From positions 124,001 to 188,000 of the forward strand of contig JAMOUJ010000005.1 in the NCBI GenBank assembly GCA_027068075.1: a stretch of 64,000 nt of DNA, read 5' to 3'. The stretch comes from Candidatus Aminicenantota bacterium. GTDB lineage: Bacteria; Acidobacteriota; Aminicenantia; S016-38. The notes under the pieces are model-generated. The model was not told where the DNA came from and did not search any database. It saw only the letters and a list, made by a program, of their open reading frames with translations. Positions 52,625 through 60,565 of the stretch are shown piece after piece; position 1 is the stretch's first letter; each line of letters opens with the position of its first letter. The position numbers and the translations under genes are program-made.

Positions 52625-53066
52625 TGGAAAAAAACAAGCCCACATAGGCCCTGTAATAGGGCCTGGACCCCATGGAAAATCTCCTTATGTCAATCCTCAT
52701 CTTCATCAGAAGGGGTGCAATGGAAAATTTAACCCCGGCCCCGGTGGTGGTGAAAAAGGAGGTGGAGGAAATAACACTCAGGGATATTTCCTGATGGGGG
52801 CCGGTGTCCAGACCTACCCCCACGGAGAAATAGGGATGAACTCCTCCCAGGCCCACTCCCAGTTCTCCGTTGAGACAAATTTGCTTCTCCCCCCTTCCGA
52901 AGAATTTGGAGCCTTCCAGTTCTATCCTGGTGAAGGGAAAAACCGAAAGGGATGCAAAAACCCCGTAGGTGGCTCCCCGGTCATGGGAAGCCTCCCCTAT
53001 AAACCCCCCCAGGTCAAAACCCCTGACCAGCGCCACCAGGAAAAACAAGGGAAGAAGTCTTTTCAC
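52620..53066 (-). CDS. Small outer-membrane beta-barrel protein
   Basis: 148 residues. Short signal peptide (MKRLLPLFFLVALVRG), then alternating hydrophobic/polar strands with Gly turns (YGVFASLSVFPFTRIELEG, GGVHPYFSVGVGLD, RPYYRAYVGLFFSI), consistent with a 6-8 stranded outer-membrane barrel. No family recognised. GTG start with a leaderless signature (TAAAAT, 6 nt, GTG). Confidence 0.75.
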   Translation of the reverse strand: MKRLLPLFFLVALVRGFDLGGFIGEASHDRGATYGVFASLSVFPFTRIELEGSKFFGRGEKQICLNGELGVGLGGVHPYFSVGVGLDTGPHQEISLSVISSTSFFTTTGAGVKFSIAPLLMKMRIDIRRFSMGSRPYYRAYVGLFFSI

Positions 53067-53078
53067 ATCCTTATTTTA
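53067..53078 (-). promoter_or_regulatory. -10 box for leaderless small beta-barrel gene
   Basis: Minus-strand TAAAAT (53078 to 53073), 6 nt, GTG at 53066. No ribosome site in front of it. Confidence 0.6.
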
Positions 53079-53107
53079 TGCCCTTTAAAGTCCTTTTACA
53101 ACCCGAC

Positions 53108-54595
53108 TCAGAACCTTCCGGTGCCGGAGACCTCTTTCCCCTTGGGATAAATTATTTTAAAGACGAGGTTTATCTTCTTTACCTCCCCCGGGGCTATTTT
53201 CATCCTCCACATTGCGATCCTGTCCTTGTCCACCGAAGAGGGGGGAGGGGTTATCCTGTCCTGAACCTTTATCTCCCTGTCCACGGGATAGGGAAGGGGC
53301 AGTTTGACGACGACCTCCCTTTCCCTTTCACCGGAATTTCTTAGGGTAACTTCCCGGGCCAAAACCATGCCGCTTTTCATTATTCCCCGGTTTCTCTCCA
53401 CCACCTTCCTTTCGTATTTAACAGTAAAATTGGGATCCTCCCCCAGAAGCAACTCCAGGGGCTGGTTAGTTCCCACCGCTTTGATTCTATCCCTTCTGGT
53501 GAGGATTCCGTTGATAAAGAAGAGGGCCGGGGCTGCGGGCAGGTGAAAACCGGTGGTGTTCTTCCCCCGGAAAACCACGAAAACCCTGGAGGAAAGGGCA
53601 GGATAGGCCTCCCAGGTCATCTTCCCCTCCAGGGCCCTGGAGAAAACGGGGAATTTGTTCTCTCCGAATTTCACCCTCCTTCTCCCGAGAAAAACGGTCC
53701 TGTACAGGCCCACGGTCTTAGGCTGGGGACGGGGGACCTTCATTTTAAGTGGCCTGGCAACCATGGGCTGGGGACGGGCCTCCAGGCCTTTGATTCTTCT
53801 CTGGGGGTAGGGCTTCCAAAGAACTATGTCCCAGCGGTTCTGGCGGGGAAGGGATATGTGGAAAAGGGGCTTGGTTGGAAGCAGATAAACCTCTGCGGTC
53901 AGGTCCGCCGGTATTCTTGAGTTCAACCGGCAGAGGGATTTCATGAGAACCCGGGTAGAATCCAGATGAGCCTCCACCCGGTAGAAGATCCCCATGGAAA
54001 CGGCTCCGGTGTTAAAGGAGAGGGTCACCTTCTCCCCGGGATTCCCCCTCACCACGATCATCTTGGCCTTCTCCACCGAAGGCTTGACGCTTTCCCACTC
54101 CCGGCGGGCCATATCAAACTCCGGAGCCAGGGCTTCCCGCTCTTTCCTCACCAGGACGAGTTCTCCCTTGATCCTGGAAAGCCTGGCAGAAAAGTCCTGT
54201 AAAATCCTTTCCCAACCCGGGGTTATCCTCCGGGAAAAACTCCTGGAGAGGCTGTCCAGGGCCTCCTGGTAAAATTTTTCCCTCCTCTCCAGGGCCTCCA
54301 ACTTGCTTTTCAGGGCCTCCATTTTTTTCTTGTATTTAACATACCTTTTCTTGACCTTTAAAGCCTCCTCTGGAATTTCGCGGTTCACCAACTCCTTTAC
54401 GGCGAAATCAGGATGACTGGAAAAGATTTCGGAAATGTCTGTGGGAAGGGGAGAGAACCTCACCATCCCATCCTCCCCTACGCTCCCCTGAAGGTAAACC
54501 CTGGCCCCTCCCGGGTAAACTTCAATTCTGGCAACCCTAAGAGAATATGCCCCCAGGATTAATCCCAGGAGCAAGAAAGCGGCTATTTTTTTCAT
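53108..54595 (-). CDS. DUF4139 (mucoidy inhibitor-like) protein
   Basis: 495 residues. Signal peptide (MKKIAAFLLLGLILGAYS), N-terminal DUF4140-type domain (VARIEVYPGGARVYLQG), coiled coil about 78-165, and a DUF4139 beta-rich C-terminal half (FINGILTRRDRIKAVGTNQPLELLLGEDPNF, TLRNSGEREREVVVKLPLP). Probably periplasmic or surface-associated; biochemical role unknown. GGAGGG ribosome site; a -10 TATAAT lies at 54613-54618, giving it a promoter separate from the MacB-like genes. Confidence 0.87.
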   Translation of the reverse strand: MKKIAAFLLLGLILGAYSLRVARIEVYPGGARVYLQGSVGEDGMVRFSPLPTDISEIFSSHPDFAVKELVNREIPEEALKVKKRYVKYKKKMEALKSKLEALERREKFYQEALDSLSRSFSRRITPGWERILQDFSARLSRIKGELVLVRKEREALAPEFDMARREWESVKPSVEKAKMIVVRGNPGEKVTLSFNTGAVSMGIFYRVEAHLDSTRVLMKSLCRLNSRIPADLTAEVYLLPTKPLFHISLPRQNRWDIVLWKPYPQRRIKGLEARPQPMVARPLKMKVPRPQPKTVGLYRTVFLGRRRVKFGENKFPVFSRALEGKMTWEAYPALSSRVFVVFRGKNTTGFHLPAAPALFFINGILTRRDRIKAVGTNQPLELLLGEDPNFTVKYERKVVERNRGIMKSGMVLAREVTLRNSGEREREVVVKLPLPYPVDREIKVQDRITPPPSSVDKDRIAMWRMKIAPGEVKKINLVFKIIYPKGKEVSGTGRF

Positions 54596-54612
54596 GTTTC
54601 CCTCCTACCCCC

Positions 54613-54618
54613 ATTATA
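54613..54618 (-). promoter_or_regulatory. -10 box upstream of the DUF4139 gene
   Basis: Minus-strand TATAAT, 17 nt before the ATG at 54595, with the ribosome site AGGAGGG between them. It sits in the 32 bp gap after the MacB-like permease gene. Confidence 0.55.
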
Positions 54619-54627
54619 TAGCCAGCC

Positions 54628-55881
54628 CTATTCGTACCTCAAGGCCTCCACCGGGTTCAACTGGGAAGCCTTCCAGGCAGGGTATATCCCGAAGAAAAGT
54701 CCCACCAGGGTGGAAACTCCCACCCCGAGACCCACCCCAAAGGGGGTAACCTGGGCTGGGAAATGGGCAGCGGCCTTGGCCAGGAAGGCAAAGGCAAATC
54801 CCAGAATCATCCCTATGAGTCCTCCGGAAAGGGAGAGAACCACCGCCTCCACCACGAATTGAAAGAGTATGTGTTTCCTCCTGGCCCCCAGGGCCCTCCT
54901 CAGGCCGATCTCCGCGGTCCTTTCCCTCATGGAAACCAGCATTATGTTCATGATCCCTATACCTCCCACCAGAAGGGAAATGGAGGCTATTAAAATCCCC
55001 ACCAGAAAGACCCCGCCCATCAATTGATTGAAAAGTTCGTTCACATACTCGGCGGTGTATACTGCGAAATCGTTTTCATCTCCGGGCTTTAGCCTTCGCC
55101 TTACCCTCATGATTTCTATTATCTCGTCCATGGCCTGCTGAAGAAGACGGGGGCTTTTAGGCCTGGCCATGATGTAGAGTCCACCCCACCACCTTCTCCT
55201 GGCCCTGGGATAGTACTTGTAGAGGGTGGTTATGGGGATGATGACATAATTGTCCTGGTTCTGACCAAAGGCACCCTTTCCCATGGACTCCATAACTCCT
55301 ATAACCCTGTAGGTGGCGTTCCCCATGTGAAATTTCTTCCCGATGGGATCAACCCCGGGGAAAAGGTTTTCCACCACATCGGCCCCCAGAACCGAGACAT
55401 TGGCCTTGCTCCTCTCCTCCCCCGGGGTGAAAAACCTGCCGGCCATAAGGTTAAGTTTCACCACATCCAGGTAATCGTAGGTGGTTCCCAGGATAACCAC
55501 GCCAGTGGTGGTGGAATAGCGGGACCGGATTTTTCCTCCCTCAAACATCTTTATCTGGGCCACCGCTGAGTCCACCGATGGGAGTTCCTCCACCGCCTTC
55601 AGGTCCTTCAGGGTTAGGTTCTTCCTGAGCCTCAGTTTCCTGGGAAGTCTTCCGAACCTTATCCCCGGCTCAAACTTGGAAACAAATATGAGATTGGAAC
55701 CGAGGGCCTCCATCTGCTTCTCCACGCTTACCCTTATGCCCTCGGTAACCCCCACCATGGCAATCACCGTGGCCACCCCTATGATTATTCCCAGGGCCGT
55801 GAGAAAACTCCTGGATTTATTCCGCAGAAGAGCCAACAGGGCCGTCCTCACCAACTCTCCAAGAAGGGTTAACTTTCTCAC
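54628..55881 (-). CDS. MacB-like FtsX permease (second of a pair)
   Basis: 417 residues. One N-terminal membrane helix (LRNKSRSFLTALGIIIGVATVIAMVG), a MacB periplasmic core domain (about 45-260) and three C-terminal helices of the FtsX fold (about 290-400) ending LNPVEALRYE. No ATPase domain; it differs from true MacB, which carries one. Its ATG overlaps the stop of the paralogue upstream (ATGA). No cognate ATPase is encoded nearby. Confidence 0.92.
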   Translation of the reverse strand: MRKLTLLGELVRTALLALLRNKSRSFLTALGIIIGVATVIAMVGVTEGIRVSVEKQMEALGSNLIFVSKFEPGIRFGRLPRKLRLRKNLTLKDLKAVEELPSVDSAVAQIKMFEGGKIRSRYSTTTGVVILGTTYDYLDVVKLNLMAGRFFTPGEERSKANVSVLGADVVENLFPGVDPIGKKFHMGNATYRVIGVMESMGKGAFGQNQDNYVIIPITTLYKYYPRARRRWWGGLYIMARPKSPRLLQQAMDEIIEIMRVRRRLKPGDENDFAVYTAEYVNELFNQLMGGVFLVGILIASISLLVGGIGIMNIMLVSMRERTAEIGLRRALGARRKHILFQFVVEAVVLSLSGGLIGMILGFAFAFLAKAAAHFPAQVTPFGVGLGVGVSTLVGLFFGIYPAWKASQLNPVEALRYE

Positions 55882-57110
55882 ATCTCGCTCCTCAGGGCCT
55901 CCACGGGGTTCAGGTTAGCGGCCTTGGAGGCCGGATAAATTCCGAAGATTATTCCGGCCCCTCCCGCTATGGCCAGGCCCAGGAATATGAACCATATCTT
56001 CATGTGGGCCGGGAGGGGAGAAAATTTGTTGATCAGGTATATAAACCCTCCCCCCAGGGCCAACCCCATAATCCCACCCAGGGAGGTCAGGAAGACGGAT
56101 TCCAGCAAAAATTGCCCCATGATGTCGGACCGGCGGGCCCCCACCGCCCTTCTCAGACCTATTTCCGGAATTCTCTCGGTGACGGAAACCAGCATTATGT
56201 TCATAACCACTATTCCACCCACTAAAAGGGAAATGGAGGAGATTATTATCATGGCCAGGAACAGGGTGGAGGTCAGGTTTTTGTAAATTTTAAGCATGGA
56301 CTCGGAAGTGGAGAAGGAGAAATCGTCCTCTGCCCGGGGAGGCAAATGCCGGAGGGAACGGAGGATGCTCCTCACCTCGTCCATGGCCTCCTCCATCTTC
56401 TCCGGAGAAGAGGTGTGAACCAGGATGGATATGTCCTCCCGGCCTGGGAAAAGGGTGTAAAAGGCCCGGATGGGAAGGGCAACGAAATTGTCCCGGGACA
56501 TACCCATGACCTTCCCCCTTTTGGCCTCCACCCCTATTATTTTGAAAACCCTCCCCCTTATCCGGAGCCTCTTCCCTATGGGGTCCTGGGCGGGGAATAA
56601 ACCTTCCCTAACATCCCACCCGATGGTGCAGACCCTGGCCCCGGAAAGGGCCTCTTCCTCGGTAAAGGGCCTCCCGTCGGCCAGGTCCCGAACCCCGCCT
56701 ATTTCCCGGGCCAGGGAGGTTTCTCCCTTAATGGTCACCTCTTCCAGGGACTTTCCCCTGAAGTAAACCGAGGCCACGGCCGAATCCTCCGCCCCCACCT
56801 TTTCGCAGGAGAGGCATTTTTCCCGGATTTTCCGATAATAGGAAAGGGGAAATCTCTTCCTCTTCCTTATCTTCAAGTATTCCTTCCAGGAGGTGACGAT
56901 GTCCGGCAGGCGGGATACGGTGAAGTCCGTGGCCCCATAAGGTATGATTTTTTCCTTCACATAGTCGTTCAATCCCTCTATGGTGCCTATGATGGATATT
57001 ATGGTGGATACGGCTATTATTATCCCCAGAAGGGTGAGGAAGGTCCTAAACCCGTTTCTCCTCAGCGAATCCACCGCCAGGGAAATAGTCTCCGCCGCTG
57101 ATATTCTCAT
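55878..57110 (-). CDS. MacB-like FtsX permease (first of a pair)
   Basis: 410 residues with the same layout as the next gene: helix (RRNGFRTFLTLLGIIIAVSTIISIIG), periplasmic MacB_PCD domain with a Cys pair (CLSCEKVG), three C-terminal helices, and the closing LNPVEALRSEM. The two permeases probably pair in one transporter of lipid, peptide or lipoprotein cargo, with an ATPase from elsewhere. Leaderless signature (TATAAT, 6 nt, ATG). The 65 bp upstream, after the Wzt gene, has no other feature. Confidence 0.92.
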   Translation of the reverse strand: MRISAAETISLAVDSLRRNGFRTFLTLLGIIIAVSTIISIIGTIEGLNDYVKEKIIPYGATDFTVSRLPDIVTSWKEYLKIRKRKRFPLSYYRKIREKCLSCEKVGAEDSAVASVYFRGKSLEEVTIKGETSLAREIGGVRDLADGRPFTEEEALSGARVCTIGWDVREGLFPAQDPIGKRLRIRGRVFKIIGVEAKRGKVMGMSRDNFVALPIRAFYTLFPGREDISILVHTSSPEKMEEAMDEVRSILRSLRHLPPRAEDDFSFSTSESMLKIYKNLTSTLFLAMIIISSISLLVGGIVVMNIMLVSVTERIPEIGLRRAVGARRSDIMGQFLLESVFLTSLGGIMGLALGGGFIYLINKFSPLPAHMKIWFIFLGLAIAGGAGIIFGIYPASKAANLNPVEALRSEM

Positions 57111-57122
57111 CGTTTAATTATA
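57111..57122 (-). promoter_or_regulatory. -10 box for leaderless MacB-like gene
   Basis: Minus-strand TATAAT (57122 to 57117), 6 nt, ATG at 57110. No ribosome site. Confidence 0.75.
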
Positions 57123-57175
57123 CGGATGAAAAGGGATGCGGTTTTCCAGGAGGGTTACCCAATCTCTGGATCAAC

Positions 57176-58414
57176 TCACCGGAGGTCTTTCGGGGGCTCA
57201 ATTTTTATCCCCCCCTCAAACTTCCAGCCATGGGGAGGACGCCATATTCCCACCTCCCGGCTCAGGGAGTGGACCCGAAATTTCAGGGCGTTTTTTATGT
57301 AATCGTAGGCAAATCCGTCCTCCCGGTGCACGGCCACATCCACCGTATAGGTGCCGTTGGCGAGGTGAAGACCGGAAATTTCAAAGATTACCGTGGCCCT
57401 TCCCTTTATTTCCCCGGGTTTGAAATACTCCAGATGGGTGTTGGTTCCGTAAACATTTATCCCTTCGCTGTTGAAAATGCCCACCCCGAATACGAAATCC
57501 TCCACCCTATCCTTGGCCTCCACCTCCATGACGATCTTCATCCCCTCGCCGTAGTCAAAATGGGTGGTGCGCTTTCCTTCGGGGTTTTCCAGCCAGACCT
57601 CCCTGATTTCCACATCCCGACTTCCCCAGCGGTCAGAAGATGTGGTCTTGAGTTCGGCGGAGGATTCCTTGCCCAGGGCGTCCATCAGGTAGCGGTCCAC
57701 CACCTCCTTGGGCTCCCCCACCATCATGACCTTTCCCTTCTTCATCCAGGCCACCCGGTGGCATATTTTCTGGGTAAGGTCCAGGGCGTGGGTTACGAAG
57801 ACTATGGTCTTTCCCGCCCTCTTCATTTCCTTTATCTTTTCCAGTCCCTTCTGGACGAAGGAAGCGTCCCCCACCGCCAGCACCTCGTCCACCAGAAGGA
57901 TGTCGGGGTTCACATTTATGGCCACGGAAAATCCAAGTCTCATGTACATGCCGGAGGAGTAAGTTTTAACCGGCATGTCTATGAAGTCCTCCAGTTCGGC
58001 AAATTTTATTATCTCGTCAATCTTTTCGTCTATCTCCTGCCTGGTAAGCCCCAGCATTATCCCGTTGATGTATATGTTCTCCCTTCCGGAAATTTCCGGA
58101 TGGAAACCCGCCCCCAACTCAATAAGGGCGGAAACCTTCCCGTTGACCTTGATGGTTCCGGAGGTGGGTCTGGTTATCCCGGCTATGAGTTTGAGGAGGG
58201 TGCTCTTTCCGGAGCCGTTTTCTCCGATTATACCGAAGGTCTCCCCCCTTTCAATCTCCAGACTAACTCCGTCCACTGCTTTCACTATTTCCCGGGGAGA
58301 AAGGTGAGCGAAAAGATTTTTTTCCAGTATGGCGCTTTTAAGGGTCTGAAACTTTCTGCGGGATGTGAACCTGCGGTAGTATTTGGTTACATTTTCAAGT
58401 ATTACCGCCTTCAT
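57176..58414 (-). CDS. Polysaccharide ABC exporter ATPase, Wzt-like
   Basis: 412 residues. ATPase domain (about 1-245): Walker A GENGSGKSTLLKL, signature YSSGMYMRLGFSVA, Walker B ILLVDEVLAVGD. C-terminal Wzt_C carbohydrate-binding domain (about 265-400), which in O-antigen exporters recognises the capped glycan end. The N-terminal gate-helix region is typical of Wzt/TagH. Overlaps the Wzm-like permease gene by 4 nt. Confidence 0.93.
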   Translation of the reverse strand: MKAVILENVTKYYRRFTSRRKFQTLKSAILEKNLFAHLSPREIVKAVDGVSLEIERGETFGIIGENGSGKSTLLKLIAGITRPTSGTIKVNGKVSALIELGAGFHPEISGRENIYINGIMLGLTRQEIDEKIDEIIKFAELEDFIDMPVKTYSSGMYMRLGFSVAINVNPDILLVDEVLAVGDASFVQKGLEKIKEMKRAGKTIVFVTHALDLTQKICHRVAWMKKGKVMMVGEPKEVVDRYLMDALGKESSAELKTTSSDRWGSRDVEIREVWLENPEGKRTTHFDYGEGMKIVMEVEAKDRVEDFVFGVGIFNSEGINVYGTNTHLEYFKPGEIKGRATVIFEISGLHLANGTYTVDVAVHREDGFAYDYIKNALKFRVHSLSREVGIWRPPHGWKFEGGIKIEPPKDLR

Positions 58415-59220
58415 GCTTCTTCCACGAAAGTATCTCTCAATTTATCAAATATCCAGTAGCCTATCCAGAGAAGGAGGAGGGAAACCAGGAAGGTAACCCC
58501 CAACCTTTTATAGGGTATCATGGTCCCGTAATAAAAGGCCCTTTGATAACCCTCTATTATGTGGGTCATGGGATTGAGATAAAGGATAATTTTAAGCCAG
58601 CGATGCTGCTGAATAACTCCGAAACTCATGGGATAGATTATGGGGGTGGAGAAGAACCACAGGGTCACTATGTTGGCCATGAGGTGCTGAAGGTCCCGGA
58701 AATTGGCGGAGAGGGCGGACAGCAAAAGCGAAAGCCCCAGGGAAAATACATATTGAACCACCATGACCAGGGGAGCCAGAAGGGCATAGGGGGTGATGGG
58801 ATGGCCCAGAAGGACCTCAAAGATAAGCAGTATGGGAATCCCGAAGAGGAAGTGAACGAAATTGGCGGTGACGCTGACTATGGGTAGGACCTCCGCCGGA
58901 AACATAACCTTTTTAAGGATGTTCCCGTTGACCAGAATCAGGGTGGTGGCCTCCAGAACGCAAGCGGAAAACCAAACCCAAGGAAGCAGGCCCGAAAAAA
59001 GGAAAAGGGCGTAGTTGAAGGGATTACCTGCAAAGGCTGGGTCCCGGGGTCTGAGAATAAAACCGAAGACCACGGTGTAAACCACCAGGAGAAGAAGGGG
59101 GTTGAGAAAGGACCATATGAACCCCAGGATAGAGCCCCGATATCTGGCCTTCAGTTCCCTGCTAACTAAAGTTTTTATGAGGGCCCAGTAGCGGAAATAT
59201 ACCCTTATAAGTCCAGCCAT
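58411..59220 (-). CDS. Polysaccharide ABC exporter permease, Wzm-like
   Basis: 269 residues, about six membrane helices, ABC-2 type. LVSRELKARYRGSILGFIWSFLNPL is the family opening; GYQRAFYYG near the end also fits Wzm/TagG. Exports O-antigen or a similar glycan with the Wzt-like ATPase. The ATG overlaps the cupin stop (TAATG). Confidence 0.93.
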   Translation of the reverse strand: MAGLIRVYFRYWALIKTLVSRELKARYRGSILGFIWSFLNPLLLLVVYTVVFGFILRPRDPAFAGNPFNYALFLFSGLLPWVWFSACVLEATTLILVNGNILKKVMFPAEVLPIVSVTANFVHFLFGIPILLIFEVLLGHPITPYALLAPLVMVVQYVFSLGLSLLLSALSANFRDLQHLMANIVTLWFFSTPIIYPMSFGVIQQHRWLKIILYLNPMTHIIEGYQRAFYYGTMIPYKRLGVTFLVSLLLLWIGYWIFDKLRDTFVEEA

Positions 59221-59561
59221 TAATCCTGCCTGGGGATGACGCAGATAAACCTCAGGGTCTCGTCCCCCAAGTTAACGAATTGGTGCTTTTCTCCGGGGGG
59301 AATGTAAACATAGGTCCCCGGCAGGGCCTCCTTCAGGGAGCCGTCGGGAAACCTTATGCCGGCCTTCCCCTCCAGTATAAAACTCTCGTGTTCCCAAGGA
59401 TGGGAATGGTAGGGGGTGGAGGCACCGGGTTCAACCTCAAAAACCCTCATGTAGAAATTGGGGGGATTGAGTTCCTTTCCTATGACCCATCTTACCCTCA
59501 CCCCCTCCAGGCCTTCCATTTCCTGGGGCGGAACATCCTTCCACCTGCCCATTTTAATCAT
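59220..59561 (-). CDS. Cupin-domain protein
   Basis: 113 residues, single beta-barrel cupin: PYHSHPWEHESFILEGKAG is the first metal-binding motif (two His, Glu) and PPGEKHQFVNLG gives the second (His). Substrate unknown; might be a sugar-modifying or binding protein given its place before wzm-wzt. GGAGG ribosome site; overlaps ogt by 8 nt. Confidence 0.9.
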   Translation of the reverse strand: MIKMGRWKDVPPQEMEGLEGVRVRWVIGKELNPPNFYMRVFEVEPGASTPYHSHPWEHESFILEGKAGIRFPDGSLKEALPGTYVYIPPGEKHQFVNLGDETLRFICVIPRQD

Positions 59562-60033
59562 GCCAGCCTCCTTCTAATTCCAAAAGGGTTCTTTTTATTT
59601 TAACATCCGGGGTAAATCCCCCTAATCCCCTCTCCGCCACCACCCGATGACATGGAACGAAGAGGGGGATTCTGTTGGCGGCCAGGGCCCTCCCCACGGC
59701 CCTGGGAAAAGTCCCCAGGGCCCTGGCCACCTTCCCGTAGGTGACGGTCTCCCCGTATTTAATTCCCCTGGTCCATCTCCAGACCCTCCTTTGAAAGGAT
59801 GTCCCCGAAAGCACCACGGGCAATTTCTCCAGGGCCACCCCTTTGCCCCGGGCATAATCCTGAAGGATGGCGTAAAATTCCCCGCCGTTTTCAATTAAGG
59901 CGCCGGGGATTTCCCTGCGAAGGGTCTCCGGGGGACAAAAACAGGACCTGATAATCCCCTCTCTGGCTTCGGCCCAGGAGAAGGAAAAGCCTTTAATTTT
60001 AAGGCTTCTCACCAGGACCTGCTTGATTTTCAT
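59554..60033 (-). CDS. ogt: Methylated-DNA-protein-cysteine methyltransferase
   Basis: 159 residues. Suicidal repair of O6-alkylguanine. Active-site PCHRVV in IPLFVPCHRVVAERGLGGF and the helix-turn-helix region YGETVTYGKVARALGTFPRAVGRAL with its Arg finger. ATG at 60033 lies 8 nt after TATACT with no ribosome site. Leads an ogt-cupin-wzm-wzt run. Confidence 0.95.
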   Translation of the reverse strand: MKIKQVLVRSLKIKGFSFSWAEAREGIIRSCFCPPETLRREIPGALIENGGEFYAILQDYARGKGVALEKLPVVLSGTSFQRRVWRWTRGIKYGETVTYGKVARALGTFPRAVGRALAANRIPLFVPCHRVVAERGLGGFTPDVKIKRTLLELEGGWHD

Positions 60034-60040
60034 TATTTTA

Positions 60041-60050
60041 TAGTATACTA
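60041..60050. promoter_or_regulatory. Palindromic shared -10 for two divergent near-leaderless genes
   Basis: TAGTATACTA is a perfect 10 bp palindrome, so TATACT is read on both strands. Plus strand: TATACT, 6 nt, GTG at 60056. Minus strand: TATACT, 8 nt, ATG at 60033. The two start codons are only 22 bp apart and neither has a ribosome site. Confidence 0.75.
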
Positions 60051-60055
60051 TTATT

Positions 60056-60565
60056 GTGCCAACTCCAATAGGTCATGGATTAACGAGCGCAGGCGTCATA
60101 CAGGCGGCGGGAGAGTCTTCCCCCGCAAAGGTGTTTTTTCTTTTTCTGGCAGGCCTTTTTCCCGATGTGGACATCCTACTGGGCAGATTTCCAGTCCTGA
60201 GAAAACTCGGTTTTTACCATCAGGGCATAACCCACACCTTCCTGGCGGCGGTCGTGTTTTCGGTGGCGGTTCTGGCCATTTCCGGGGACAGGAAACTGGC
60301 GGGGCTCTCCCTTCTTCTCTACTTCCTACACATTCTCCTGGACCTCTTCATGGTGGACCACAATCCTCCCATAGGGTTCCGTCCCTTTTATCCCTTCTGG
60401 GACAAACTGCTGAACTTTCCCTTTATCCCACCCACGGACAAATCAAGTCTGGGGGGAATGGTGAGCCGGGGAAGTCTGAGGGCGCTTCTTTGGGAAACTT
60501 CCTTTTTTACCTACATATACATAACAATCCTGGGGGTGAAAGCATGGATTGGAAGGAAAGACTAA
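60056..60565 (+). CDS. DUF457 (YdjM-like) membrane-bound metal hydrolase family protein
   Basis: 169 residues. MPTPIGHGLTSAGVI, FPDVDILLGRF, HQGITHTFLAAVV and LHILLDLFMVDH give the His/Asp pattern of the YdjM/DUF457 family between membrane helices. Some relatives are linked to the SOS regulon; no function is assigned. GTG start 6 nt after TATACT. Its end overlaps the start of the eIF2B-like gene by 22 nt. Confidence 0.85.
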   Translation: MPTPIGHGLTSAGVIQAAGESSPAKVFFLFLAGLFPDVDILLGRFPVLRKLGFYHQGITHTFLAAVVFSVAVLAISGDRKLAGLSLLLYFLHILLDLFMVDHNPPIGFRPFYPFWDKLLNFPFIPPTDKSSLGGMVSRGSLRALLWETSFFTYIYITILGVKAWIGRKD

